Assembly (NCBI GenBank): GCA_031216915.1
Contig: CM062289.1
Span: 61,002,241 to 61,066,240 of the forward strand
Source: Pictodentalium vernedei
Lineage: Eukaryota > Mollusca > Scaphopoda > Dentaliida > Dentaliidae
DNA length: 64,000 bases
Direction of reading: 5' to 3'
This document shows, piece after piece, positions 45,276 through 56,089 of this stretch. The translations under genes were made by a program, and so were the position numbers. The first letter of the stretch is position 1. Every line of letters starts with the position of its first letter. The notes under the pieces are model-generated. The model worked only from the letters and a program-made list of their open reading frames with translations, searched no databases and had not been told where the DNA came from.

Positions 45276-46100
45276 GTTGTAGTTATTTATTATTGCTTCA
45301 CTTCATGCCTCTCACACTTACTTCGAGCCCAACTTAGGGGGTATGCCCCAGCCTAACAAGAGGTGGTGACAGAACCAGAAGCACATGAAGAGCATACTCC
45401 CCCGACGTTGATGCTAATGCATACCGCCAGGGGATTGACCCGTAGAGTGTTTGAGAAGTGCCGGTTCGTGGTGGCCATTCAACCAATCATTGTGTAACTT
45501 GAGCTATGACAATGGCTACGGAGAATTGAAGCAGACAGCGCAACAAAACAGTGGATGTTAAAAAAGGTTGAAAATGACTTTGAGAGTCAACACTCCGTAT
45601 CAATGATAAAACTGAATTAAAAGAATGACTGACTGAATCACCACCCAATGCCCCCCGACGTGACACCCGATATTTTTGGGGTTGGGGGCTCCCGATTGGT
45701 CAGAACGGGCCATCCGACCATCCGTCTACTCCCGAAATTGGGGCCAAAGCAGTGTGTTGGACATTATCTGAAAAATGGAGACCAGGGCCAAACAGAGTTT
45801 ACGACCTGATCTCTATCCTGGAGACTGCCCTAACCGGGGCCACGAGTCCTCAACTTCTGGGATTACTCCTTCCGGGGCCTTCGGAACGCACCTCACGGAA
45901 GAACAAGGTGCCTGCCAGATGGTATTAGCAGGATTGATCATTTTGGTCCGGGGCAGCGTATTTGTGTATTTCGCAGCGAACCAGCTCAATTGAGCAAACC
46001 TGCCAATTAGAAATTAGCAAACCTGCCCAATTGAACAGGCCGTCCTCTATCCGCCACCTGAGGACCCCCCCCCCCCCCCACCTCCCCCCCCCCCCCTCGG

Positions 46101-47468
46101 CTATTTTGACTGATTTTGGTGGCTGGGGAGGATTGGAATTGAATATACAGGTGTTTATATTGATTTCATTGCCATTCTTCTTTTTATTTTTATTCGTTTT
46201 ACACCTGTTACTCCCTGTGCTTTCATTTCTGTACCTATTTCTATTTCATCAATGTCGGCAAGCTCACGGGTTCGAACAACGCCTCTTTTGGTATTGAGGG
46301 TTCTGTGAACTTCCGATTTTACTTCAACATCTAAAAGTTTCTTTATCTTTAAGAGATTGAATGACTGGATTTTACTAGCACATTCAATCAATATGCCACC
46401 TAATCTTATTTTTTTTTCTTCATGTTTTTGATTGTGCCAGCAATCCCTTTTATTGCCTTCTCTAATGCGAACGGGTTAAAATTAACTTTTTTGTCTTCAT
46501 CTGCTGGACGTATATATATATGAATCTAGGCCAATCAGCTGTTTGGTAATCAGTATCAGAGTCAGAGTCAGAAGATTTATCATTTGTCGTGTCCAAAGGT
46601 CGTTTAATTTTGCTTTTTTGTTGTCATATTGTATAGAATTGATGATTCACTGCCCCGGCTCCCACCCACCACGGAGTCCAACAAGGAGTAGGGCTACTGC
46701 TATACAGTGAACCCATCGGGTTGCCGGTATTCCCCACATACCTGGTATAAGGCAGTATACTCAGCCAGTGTTGATGCCGAGGCATACCACTGACTGGTTG
46801 GTCCATGTGTGGAAGTGCCAGGTCTACAGATGGTGGCCATCCAATCAATCACTGTATAAAACACCGTAATAAAAGGTTGCCACGCATAACCGAAACAGAC
46901 AGTGCAGCAAAACTAAGTAGTTGTTAAAATATAAAGTGTTTAAAAACAGTACACAATGGCAATTGTGTTATGTGAATAAAAGAAATGATTGATTGAATGG
47001 CCACCAAATGCCCACCCCCCCCCCCCCCCCCCCGACGTGACATCCAGTACTTTTTGGGGTCAGAACGGACCATCCGACCATCCTTCTACTCCCGAAATTG
47101 TGGCCAAAGCAGTGTGTTGGTCATTATCTGAAAAATGGAAACATGGCCAAACAGGGTTGACGACCTGATCTCCATCTTGGAGACTGCCCTAACCGAGGCC
47201 ACGAGTCGTCAACTGCCAGGATTCCTTCTTCCAGGGCCTTCGGAACGCACCTCACTGGAGAGCAAGGTGCCTGTCAGATGGTATTAGCAGGATTGATCTT
47301 TTTGGCCCGGGGCTGCGTATTTGTGTATTTCGCAGCGAACCAGCTCAATTGAGCAAACCTGCCAATTATAAATTAGCAAACCCGCCCAATTGAGCAGGCC
47401 GTCCTCTATCCGCCACCTAAGGACCCGCCTAGTAGGGGATGATCACCCCCCCCCCCCCACCCCCCAGG
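46101..47468 (-). mobile_element. I-group LINE copy 8: leader and ORF1 N-terminus
   Basis: Starts within ORF1 (complement of FNSNPPQPPKSVKIA) at the 5' end of copy 7. It covers the RRM-like region (MIECASKIQSFNLLKIKKLL, NTKRGVVRTRELADIDEIEI), an ATG at 46627 and a type I leader to C-runs of 13 and 6 and the AGG terminus at 47468, where a Tc1 end begins. In the leader an upstream frame (46848-46624, ending PTPCWTPWWVGAGAVNHQFY) stops in ATATGA, its TGA overlapping the ORF1 ATG. Confidence 0.8.
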
Positions 47469-47606
47469 GTCAAGAGAGCTGATGTAAACACTGGGGACCA
47501 TCGCAATACATTCCTCAATCATATCCACCAAACATATCGCAAATATGTCACCAGCAAATTTCACAATGATGTGTCAAATATTTAGTGCTAAGCAAACTTT
47601 GAGTAG
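47469..47606 (-). mobile_element. Tc1 element terminal fragment
   Basis: 138 bp matching 30875-31012 (GTCAAGAGAGCTGATGTAAA to the TIR end TTGAGTAG), followed by TA. It shows that copies 6-8 ended up at a second, different Tc1 insertion. The rest of that Tc1 is not present on the left side. Confidence 0.8.
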
Positions 47607-47608
47607 TA

Positions 47609-48560
47609 TATGTACACCAATGTATAGAAAAAATATTGAAAGCGCCCTTAATGGTCGAGTTCTCATCTTTAAATTTCAAATTCGAGGTGAAGACCCAATT
47701 ACAAATATAACGAAGTCCCCATTAGAATAGCATGGAGCAAAACGGCAATGTGTGCATAATCATCAAGACTGACAGTGTCCAGATGACAGCACATTCCAAA
47801 TCCATATGAGAAAATTGCATGAAACGGAGCTTTTTTCGGCTTCATCTGTTCTGGCTCACTTAGACTGAGCTGAACGAAAGGAGGGCATTACACATCCTTA
47901 TAAGGAAATTACTCTGCTTAATGTTCAGAAATGTCGTTATCGCAAATGTCTGAGGCCCGCGATCTTGACACTTTTACAATTTCCTATGGAAATTAACATT
48001 GAAAAAAGATCGTCTTTTTGGCTCACTTCGAGTTTGTTTTCAATATTATTTTCCGCCATTGGATTAACCTTAGACGAAATACTAGTTCAGGCGTAAATTG
48101 ACTAAGTCCGATTTTATGTGTTCCAGAAAATGTTTCAATGTTAATGACCATTGTAAGCCAGGAATGTATTTCTGTTGAGCCAGAACACACCTTTTACTTT
48201 TACTTTTACATCTACTAGTGGTTTTATTACAAGAAGACACATCTTGTATTGCTGTAACATGCAGGCAAAAAATTAAGTCAATAGACATAGAGAATCTACA
48301 CCTGGGACTTAATTAAGCACCCACTGAAAGGTTTTTTCAAGACAGTGGAGTCACTGTTTCTGATCATTATGTTTTAATGATTGTTATGTCTTGCACAGCG
48401 TTTCGTCTAGTGAAATATGATGTTTCTGGTTGATCGCGTACCCCAAACACATACCCTCGCCCACGTAAAGCATGCTTCCCATGAATGTCACAAACCACAA
48501 AAAAAACCATCAACCACATGCAATATCTGGGTATAAAATAAGAACATTTGTCACTTTTTT
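47609..48560. other. Intron 1 segment without recognised features
   Basis: No ORF or repeat I can support. Confidence 0.4.
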
Positions 48561-48569
48561 TTCAATAAA

Positions 48570-49100
48570 TGTTGACATGGCAAGGAGGATACTGTCAGAG
48601 GCACTAAGGTATCGTTGACATGCATGCGGAAGACATGTCATTCAAAGCTATTGGTAGGCTAACTTGGCTATAGTCATTCTGTCATCAACAGACTTGTCCG
48701 AAAACACCAACAAACCTAAGGACCAACCAAGGCCGGGGCAACCGCAATATACCTCTCCTCGGAAAGATCGGAGCCTGGCACGCCTCGTCAGGTGTGAACA
48801 CTTTGCCCCAAGTGGTGTTTTGAAACGACTTTGGCTGCTCCCCAACAGGCGTTTGTGCCACAGAATTGCCCCAAACCGCCTTAAAGCACTGCGTATGAGG
48901 TCCAGAAGGGTCATCCAAGCTACGGCTCTGTCAAATCAGCATCAACGACTACATTTGTGGGTGGTATATGGCACGACAACATTGGAATATTTTTTATTTT
49001 AGATCACCACCAGAATATGTTTTATGGCGAGCATATACGCTTAAAAGTCAAGTTTCAAAACGCCGCACTCGCGAAGTGTAAAACTTGGTTTGCAAGTGGG
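48570..49100 (+). pseudogene. Degraded Tc1-like transposase (DNA-binding region), second family
   Basis: In shifting frames: HAEDMSFKAIGRLTWL (first HTH), then from 48664 KPKDQPRPGQPQYTSPRKDR, SLARLVRCEHFAPSGVLKRL, NRRLCHRIAPNRLKALRMRS and RRVIQATALSNQHQRLHLW. This matches the linker and second HTH of Tc1/IS630-type transposases (GRP-x-x-TTPREDR...LVRR-x-RF...NRL...MRSRRVI). The catalytic domain is reduced to FYGEHI-like scraps. No TIRs found. Distinct in sequence from the 23.3-31.0 kb Tc1. Confidence 0.55.
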
Positions 49101-50440
49101 GGTGTCACATTAACACGCTGGGTGTCACAACTGATACACTCCAACGAAAATGACAAAATAATTTCGAGTGTCAGAGATTGAAAAACCCTACCCTTCTTTT
49201 ATTGGCTCCTTTTGGATTGCGTCATCGATGATGTGCACCCATGCTCCAAACGAGTTGGAGGGACTACTAAGTCTGAGTTGGGACCAACATATCTTCACAC
49301 CATCAATCTTTACGTGATCAGAATTAGCACCATCTCCGTGAGTATATTGTATTGTTTAATGTCAGATTATTATGAAGAACAGAATGCCACATCTTAAGCA
49401 CAATTGTTTATCATTCGCACAAAACTCAACGTATAAATTACGAAGGAGCCAATGCGTCCAATATTGAATGTGAAATCCTACGCTTATTCCAGTACCAAAT
49501 TTACTCACCAAACCTCGTTCAAAAAAACAAAACAATCTTACCAGCATATAACAAACGTCATTTTCTGCCGAATATATGAAGCATTTTCTCCATGACTGAA
49601 ACTCAAAGTAAAAATGTTGTTTTCTACCAACACTTCAACGTGCAACGTTGTAGTACTGCAAAATGTGATATTTATAGCAGTCAATCAGGTCCCTAGTGAC
49701 ACTTCAAAGTGTAATTTAGAATTTAACAAATTCAAACTTAACACTTGAAAGCGCTGAAACGACACTTGCTTAGTGCCATAATATTACACCTAAAGTGTTG
49801 TGAAAAACACTTGAACAGCGTTCTGGGTTCAACACTTTCCCAAGTGTTAGTGCAGTTCATTCTGTGCTGCCACTGTAGGAGAACTTGGATAGTGTACGAG
49901 ACAACACCTGAACTTCGAATTACAAGAGCACACACCGCGAAGAGAGGCAAGAAAACGCCCAAATGTGACTATGTGGTATTTGTGCTATATACCAGTTAAC
50001 AATTGTATAAATTAATTTATTCTATAATTTTATAACATGCCTGTTCTTCGAAATTCCCATCAACAGCAATACTAAACCATATGGAAAACGAAAATCAGTT
50101 CCGCGCACATATGCGGAACCGAAATCATTGACGGACTATTTTTTTTTTGAAGCGAAATTTCACTGTCATTTTCTACAAGTCGTGCACCGCGATTACAATT
50201 TCAATCGCTGGCGATAGCAAGAAATCGTCCCCTGAGTTTCAACGTGTTCTATGAGCCATTAGGCACATAGAACACATTGGCACTTCGGAGGTGAAATAGT
50301 AACACGCGTTACCCTCGCAAAGTTTGTTGGAGATAAAATGTGTTCTTTTTGTTGATGTTGTCAAATGATTTACTGAGTGTCCTTCTAATAGTTGTTTTTT
50401 TATGGACGTGAAGGCATGTAATAAACACAGAACGATACGC
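49101..50440. other. Intron 1 segment without recognised features
   Basis: Only short unassigned frames. Words such as CAACGTGCAACGTTG and ACACTTCAAAGTGT are small palindromes of no clear meaning. Confidence 0.35.
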
Positions 50441-50442
50441 GT

Positions 50443-50570
50443 TTGTGAATGGGTTAATCGATATGACACTTGTGCCATCACGGAAGGATAAAACTCGAGG
50501 CCTGTGGCCTCTCGTTGTATCCTTTCACGCTGGTTCCCGTGCCATATCTATTAACTCATTCACAATCGCA
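50443..50570. repeat. Imperfect hairpin
   Basis: GTGAATGGGTTAATCGATAT and its complement ATATCTATTAACTCATTCAC enclose arms meeting at GAGGCCTGTGGCCTC. It lies just before the ATTC microsatellite. Confidence 0.65.
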
Positions 50571-50621
50571 TGTCGTGCTGTGTATGTATGTGTTTGTATA
50601 AGTCGGCATATTGTTAAAAAA

Positions 50622-50760
50622 ATCATTCATTCATTCATTCATTCATTCATTCATTCATTCATCCATTCATTCATTCATTCATTCATTCATTCATTCATTC
50701 ATTCATTCATTCATTCATTCATTCATTCATTCATTCATTCATCCATTCATTCATTCATTC
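50622..50760. repeat. (ATTC)n microsatellite
   Basis: 139 bp, about 34 units, with two C interruptions (ATCC). Read through, it gives a spurious Ser-Phe-Ile-His repeat protein. Confidence 0.95.
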
Positions 50761-50856
50761 GGAGATTAAGATAACAGGTTTATGGTCACACTTGAGATCG
50801 ACCGTACTCAGAGGGTGTCACCCGATCTTTGAGTGAATATACCTCTCACTACTTTG

Positions 50857-51434
50857 TTGGGCTGCACGATATATCGATAAACCGATACATACCAGTATTC
50901 AAACCAGTGGCGATTGAATACCGGTGTAATTGCAAACATATCGGCTTATCGTCATTATTCAATTGCTCACAATTTAATTTTCAAGATGTCTTGAGATTCA
51001 ACTGTAGTGACGAATGAATATTATGCGCTTAACAAACGAATCGGCTGCATCCGCCAGCGTAATATACAAGTTCAGCAGTTGAAAAAAGATTTTATAAACA
51101 AATTCAACAAAACCAAATCATGTGGCCCCTCATTGGAACGAGCTCCTCGAGCTCGTTCCAATTCGGGGTCAAATGATATTCTTTTGTTGAAACTTTTTGG
51201 AAAAATGCGATAAACTAATGTTTAAAATAATAAATTTTGATATCTCCAGAGTTGGATAAAGGGTTATTCGTAGTGCATCACAAAGGCATGCTAATTTGTT
51301 CCACTGTGATGGCTCAATACCCGATTGTGGTACGTATATTCAGATATCTGAACAGTTTTTCCATATACCTGTATACCGCGGTATTTGTTTGTATACCGAT
51401 ACCGGTATTCACTTCAGAATATCGTGCAGTCCTA
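50857..51434. mobile_element. hAT-like MITE containing a nested TTAA element
   Basis: 578 bp with ends TTGGGCTGCACGATAT and ATATCGTGCAGTCCTA, flanked by CTACTTTG (50849-50856) and CTATTTTG (51435-51442), an 8-bp duplication with one mismatch. GGGCTGCACGAT termini are typical of hAT families. Subterminal ACCGATA and GAATACCGGT words are inverted on the two sides. Confidence 0.8.
51028..51258. mobile_element. Degraded piggyBac-like palindromic MITE (copy P4), nested in hAT MITE
   Basis: Centre TTGGAACGAGCTCCTCGAGC followed by TCGTTCCAA, within CCCCTC...GGGGTC arms. The left end TTAACAAACGAATCGG resembles a decayed CCCTTTACC(C)AACG end. The right end is GGATAAAGGGTTA. Boundaries approximate; older than P1-P3. 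Confidence 0.5.
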
Positions 51435-51442
51435 CTATTTTG

Positions 51443-52347
51443 CTTTTTTGCGGGGTGGGGGAGATTTGTCATCTGGTGTAACTAACTTCATATTTAAAAA
51501 GATACCCGACGTGTATTAGCTGGATATATAATTGTATTATATAACTATCAAACAAACATCTTCTTAAATGCCTTCGCCAGGACATGTTCGTGGAAATGTA
51601 TAAAAACACACAATGTCATTAATTTATTCCCCGTCCGAATGAACTAATGAGGTGGTCGAGCGTCTCTCTTTGATCAGCATAATAGTTATTAGTGGGTTCT
51701 CATAGAAGGGAAAGGCAGCAAGGCAAATACACGCTGAATTCATATACGGGCGATTCGCCACACCTGACTTGCATCTCCACGAAATTTTGTGTGGTGACCT
51801 GTTTACTGACGCACGTGTCGCGGGATGGAGAAAAATCAAAATGACAATGTTTGATTAATATCCTGTCTGCGCGTTCAACAAACCGATAATATAGATTTAT
51901 TTACCTAGCTGCATATCAATAACGAATCGGTCTTGGTATCATTCATTCAAACGGCTTTAACCTTTCACCTAATGATACAGCCAAAATTACCTATTTTACG
52001 AAAGGGATCGCCACTCAGATTTTCACGTGTTTCAAACATTCTCCCCAAAGAATAGAACGGAACTCATTATTTGAAGGAGCCCGTTCCAAAGAGGGGCCAT
52101 AAGCTATGCTTTAGAGGTGGAAAATAAAAGTATTTATTCCTTCACACCCTTATCAAGTGTACCCACCTTAGGCAAATGACTAACTTTGGCAGTGAGAGGC
52201 GTTTGTTAGGCTATAATGGCATCGTAAACTTCACATTCGCAATAATCACGGACGACTGCATCATTTATGCACATTGTCGAACTGAGAAAAACTGGTATAA
52301 TAAGGAGCTTTAAACGGAATGTACAGAAAATAGAAGCATATACTTAC
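51443..52347. other. Proximal intron 1, otherwise featureless
   Basis: Apart from the TTAA-element remnant no other element or ORF is supported. Ends at the exon 1 donor. Confidence 0.35.
51957..52110. mobile_element. Remnant of the same TTAA element (P5)
   Basis: Starts TTAACCTTTCACCTAATGATACAGCC and contains GAACGGAACTC...GAGCCCGTTCC and AGAGGGGCCATAAGCTATG, which parallel the P1 core. The right end is not recognisable. Confidence 0.45.
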
Positions 52348-52632
52348 TTCGGCGATAACTGTCTTCATATTACTCTCGTATTGAATGTGCGGGCAGATAG
52401 CACCATTCACAGTACACATTTGATATGAACCATTATCCACATCAAATTGATAAGTAGAACTATTAGCCTTCTTTTTGAAACACCACCAGTCGGGAGTCTT
52501 CCCTCCGAAAGTCATAAGCTGCAATGCCCAAGCCATCGAAAACTTGGAACCAGTGACAATTAGAATGAGTAAAATCTGGAATCTCCCCATCCCACCAACC
52601 TCTTCAATAACGTCTTCGAAAACAAGAGCCAT
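52348..52632 (-). CDS. SLC22-family transporter, exon 1 (start codon, TM1, first extracellular loop)
   Basis: First coding exon of a major-facilitator transporter of the organic cation/anion (SLC22) family, a plasma-membrane solute carrier. It encodes 95 residues: a short cytoplasmic N-terminus (MALVFEDVIEEVGGMGRFQ, the usual SLC22 opening), TM1, and a Cys-containing extracellular loop that is shorter than in vertebrate OCTs. It ends in VIAE. An in-frame TAA nine bases before the ATG supports this start. The exon ends exactly in phase 0 at GAA|GTAAGT (donor at 52347). Joined to the exon at 17918 it reads TVIAE-FDLVCDRQQ, the conserved SLC22 sequence before TM2. The specific substrate and subfamily cannot be told from sequence. 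Intron 1 is then about 34.4 kb and filled with transposable elements. No 5' UTR exon or promoter could be fixed. Confidence 0.85.
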
Positions 52633-53604
52633 TTTAGATTAATTCTTCTCAAGGAAACATTTACAATATTCTTGTTCGTCCCACAATGCCTTGAAGTAGC
52701 GTCGTGTTAATGCATACATATGTCTTGTTAACTTTATGTATATACATCACGTGCCATTTATATTATGTGTGTCAGCTGGGGTTATATTTTCCTCTCACAA
52801 GGTTAGTTTGCATGGATGCATAATTAGTTCTGTATGAAAAAGAAAAATCTTCACTGTAAAATAACCCTTGTAGAAATCAGTGAATTAGTCGAAAGGAAAT
52901 TGTTTCAGGACAGGCGAGTTCTTTCTTTTATTCGGTACGCAACATAAAAATAAATGTTACAAACTTTGAAAAAAGTAATAAACACCAAACTCGTGGGAAG
53001 GTCCTTCTGATCTTTATACAAGTGGACTACCGGCATGTCAGCAAAAGACGTCAGAACTCAATGGCAGTACACATGTAGATATTTCGATACACCATCAACC
53101 CAGTCTGCATTTGATCGTTCAGATTCAAGGAACCGGCGATCTGTCAGTTAGAACTGTCGAACTATAGTCTTCTTGATGGGTCCAATCAACCCCGCCCACT
53201 ATCTCCCCGCCCCAGCCCCCCCCCCCCCCCGCCCCCGTGCAACCTTTTTCCGATGAGCGACAAAGATGATACAAATATGCTATCGAAATGTCCTACATGT
53301 GGACTGCAATTGACCCCTCAGATGCAGGGAAGCGGCGCTCTGCCAGTTCGAAAAATCAAACCTTTCTCCTAGTCTGAGCCTCCCCCGATCCCCGTGTATT
53401 TCCTGGTAACCGTTCTTGGCCCAGTCCGCCCTTGATTAAAATATGCTGTTAATGCCCAATGTGAGTAACCGGGCATACTCATAACATATTCATTTTGGAA
53501 AGATTCCCAAGTAAAAGCTACACTCGATTGCTTGGCGTCTGGAAATTGAAAACATTCGACAATATTTATTTAGCATTTTTATTAAGCATTGTTATTTATA
53601 GCAC
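52633..53604. promoter_or_regulatory. Region upstream of SLC22 exon 1 (presumed promoter/5' UTR side)
   Basis: The 5' UTR starts directly before the ATG at 52632. I see no clear TATA box, initiator or CpG cluster that I could place. It contains a C-run at 53216-53232. Regulatory role is by position only. Confidence 0.25.
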
Positions 53605-54665
53605 CTCTCTCCTCCCCCGGTGTTTGAAACACTTTCTTGTATGTGGCCAATGAGCATTCCAGCAATTGAGTTGAATACAGATCGGTGGGAACGCCTGTAA
53701 CAGTGACAATGTAACTCTACAACGGCACTTGCAAAATAGTCTTTGTAGTAGCCAGTTTTGTTCCTTTTTGCTTCAAGGAACGTAAACTCCTGGTTGAAGA
53801 TAACAAACAATATGCAGGACGCAAACATTGTAAAGGGGTTTTACAAGGAGACTTTCGTGATTCAATGCTGCCCAATAATGTACTGCGTTGGGAAAAGCGT
53901 TATTGTCTGAGGGCTGTGGGACTAACTTATAACTGTATCTCCCTTTCTACCAAAGGCCCGTTCACTCCGCCGTGGAAAGTACACACGATGATACCATAGA
54001 AAATGAGAGAACAACAGAAAACCTACAGTGAAATAGTGGACAAGCACTTCGGTGGGAACACCAGTAACATTTTAACTTTACATGTTACATGTACATATCT
54101 CGACTAGAAAGCGACGCTTACAAAATAGTTTTTCGAGTAACTAATTATTTTCTTTTCTGCTCCAAGAAACGCAAACCCCTGCTTAAAGATAATAAGCAAT
54201 ATGTCGTACGCAAATATTGAAAAAGAAATTGACATGGAGACTTTTGTGATTTGACGCTGCCCCATTGCGTTGAGAAAGGCGTTATTGTTTCGGGTTGTGG
54301 GACTAAATTGTCACTGTATCTCCTTTTAATCCTTCACCTAACACCGTATTTTGTAAAAAATAAATTCAATTTCACATTTTTCGAAAACATCTCAATTTTT
54401 CAATAAAACCATACAAATATGGATATCGTTAGAACCAGCTTGACGAGCTGGTTCTAATGATATCCATATTTGTATGGTTTTATTGAGAAACTTCCGAGAT
54501 ATTTTAGGTTTTTTTTCGCCGTTTTTGGCCACTATGATTGGTGAAGGATTAAACCAAACATATTCTCTATTGTGCCGAGGAGAGTGCACAGGATGATACC
54601 ATAAAAAGGAGTGTAGAAAAGAAAACACAACTCTGAGATAGTTGACAAGCACTTCGGTTTGTCGA
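53605..54665. repeat. 367-bp tandem duplication (about 2.5 units), second unit split by a MITE
   Basis: Landmarks CGGTGGGAAC(G/A)CC recur at 53685 and 54052. AAGCACTTCGGT recurs at 54042 and about 54645, which is 367 bp plus the MITE. Each unit has GATACAGT, GTCCCACAACCC-complement, CGTTATTGT and GCAAACCCCTG-like blocks. Minus-strand conceptual reading gives repeated RRYS...LVPQP and FYGII-CT words, but frames break. So coding origin is unproven. Confidence 0.6.
54330..54548. mobile_element. TTAA-flanked palindromic MITE, second subfamily
   Basis: 219 bp between TTAA 54326-54329 and 54549-54552, ends TCCTTCACC / GGTGAAGGA. The central palindrome has arms of about 45 bp through CCATACAAATATGGATATC and AGAACCAGCT around TGACG. 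Same layout as P1-P3 (TTAA, C-rich 9-bp TIR, giant central stem) but a different sequence. Confidence 0.8.
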
Positions 54666-55521
54666 ATTTTTCAACAATCATTCTGATTTTCGATGCTATC
54701 TTTACAATTAGTATTTATTTAATGAATATCTTTATCTTTCCTAGAATTACTGATCATTAAATTCGGCAGATATGATTTAACACGCGGATGACATGACACT
54801 GATTATTGGTCGATACGAACAACGCTAAAGTTGCCGCCCTTGATAAACAACCAATTTGCAACGAATTCGTTCTCTATTTTCCATCGAATGCAGTCGAACG
54901 TTACCCCGCAACATAACAAATAACTGGAAGCTGAGTTTGTGTATGATGAGGAACTAATTAAGTCAATATGTAAGGATTACGTGTGTAAATGTAACAAACA
55001 GGAGAGTAGTACAAAAAATTCAGCGAAACTAAGTTTTAGAAACGAACAAACGTCGAAGTGTGAGAAGCTTTAGTTTATCTATGCGAAAGTCGCTGTTTTT
55101 CCGGTGGTGGGGGGGGGGGGGGGTCAGACCATCGGATAGCTGAACTAGAGGAAGAAGAAACTTCGGACTTTTTGGAAAGAATGAGAAACAATAACTCAGT
55201 CAGAAAAATGTAACAGAGCTGAGAGTTTTGTAACTATTTGGTTTGGTATCATAAATAAAGAGGTATCTGGCGGATATTGTAAGCTACATGGCGTGTAGCT
55301 GGCTGATACAATTTCATACACGGCGACGAGAGTTCGTGTCAGGTGAGCGGAAGTGTTAACTAAGCACTTTTAAATATTCAAAAAATCACTTTTAATTTGT
55401 TTAGTAAAAAAATGTTCGCTTTTGCATGAAAAAAAATCTATACACTGGAAAAGAGTCGTAAAAACAACAAAGAACTTTGGGGATTACAAACAACATTTTA
55501 CCTCCATTTTGGAAATATTTA
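54666..55521. other. Intergenic segment without recognised features
   Basis: G-run at 55107-55123; nothing else supported. Confidence 0.35.
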
Positions 55522-56089
55522 ATAGGAACCCCAAGCGGGACGTAGGCCCGCAAAGGTTCCCACATACCCATTCAGATAAATGTGTTCCAGAACAGAATTC
55601 TCCATAGCCGCCAATGTGATTTTTTGAATTGGACAGTAAATTTCAGTGAAAAAAAATCACGTAACTTCCGGTGTCGGATTACCCATTCAATTGCAATTGG
55701 CCTCTCCCCCTCTGGGCAAAAAATCAAAGAAAATGTCAAATTCGTTCGTTTGCTGTTGCAACCTAATTCGACTCTAAGCTTTGCGTGATATATACATATC
55801 TACACTTCAGGGGTAACCGTGGCCTTCTCATCCGAGAACCACGACAAATCAGCGACCGGCTAAAGTGTTATTATTATTACTTGAATTCTGTCCTTCTGGA
55901 TGTTTGTCAGTATGCTCAGCCGATGATCTCGTTATTTCAGATCGAACTCTCCTGATTTCGTTGCAACTTGGCTGCCAGTGATAACCTTAATCGAAAAACC
56001 GCACATATAACTGATAATATAACTGATAATTGTTGTTATGTTGGTGCGATTGTATACAGATATGCATTGACATATACGGTCGTATCGTC

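Larger units (their letters stand above)
43414..46100 (-). mobile_element. I-group LINE copy 7: leader, ORF1, first 100 codons of ORF2
   Basis: Begins abruptly inside the EEP domain (complement of AVRLALDKT) at the 5' end of copy 6. It continues through ORF2 start (43720), ORF1 and a type II leader to a 5' terminus with two long C-runs (46066-46080 and 46084-46096), where copy 8 begins. The 3' two-thirds of the element are absent from both sides. Confidence 0.85.

Noticed and set aside
48648..48918. Minus-strand ORFs at the Tc1-like remnant
   Set aside because: The plus-strand reading matches a transposase HTH and linker; the minus frames are shadows.
50445..50774. ORF with repeated Ser-Phe-Ile-His residues
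   Set aside because: It is a translation of the (ATTC)n microsatellite; no gene evidence.
53592..54652. Na,K-ATPase beta-like or duplicated transmembrane exon on the minus strand
   Set aside because: Similarity rests on a few words (FYGII, GTIE, RRYS...VPQP), frames break, and no splice path could be built. Kept only as a tandem duplication.
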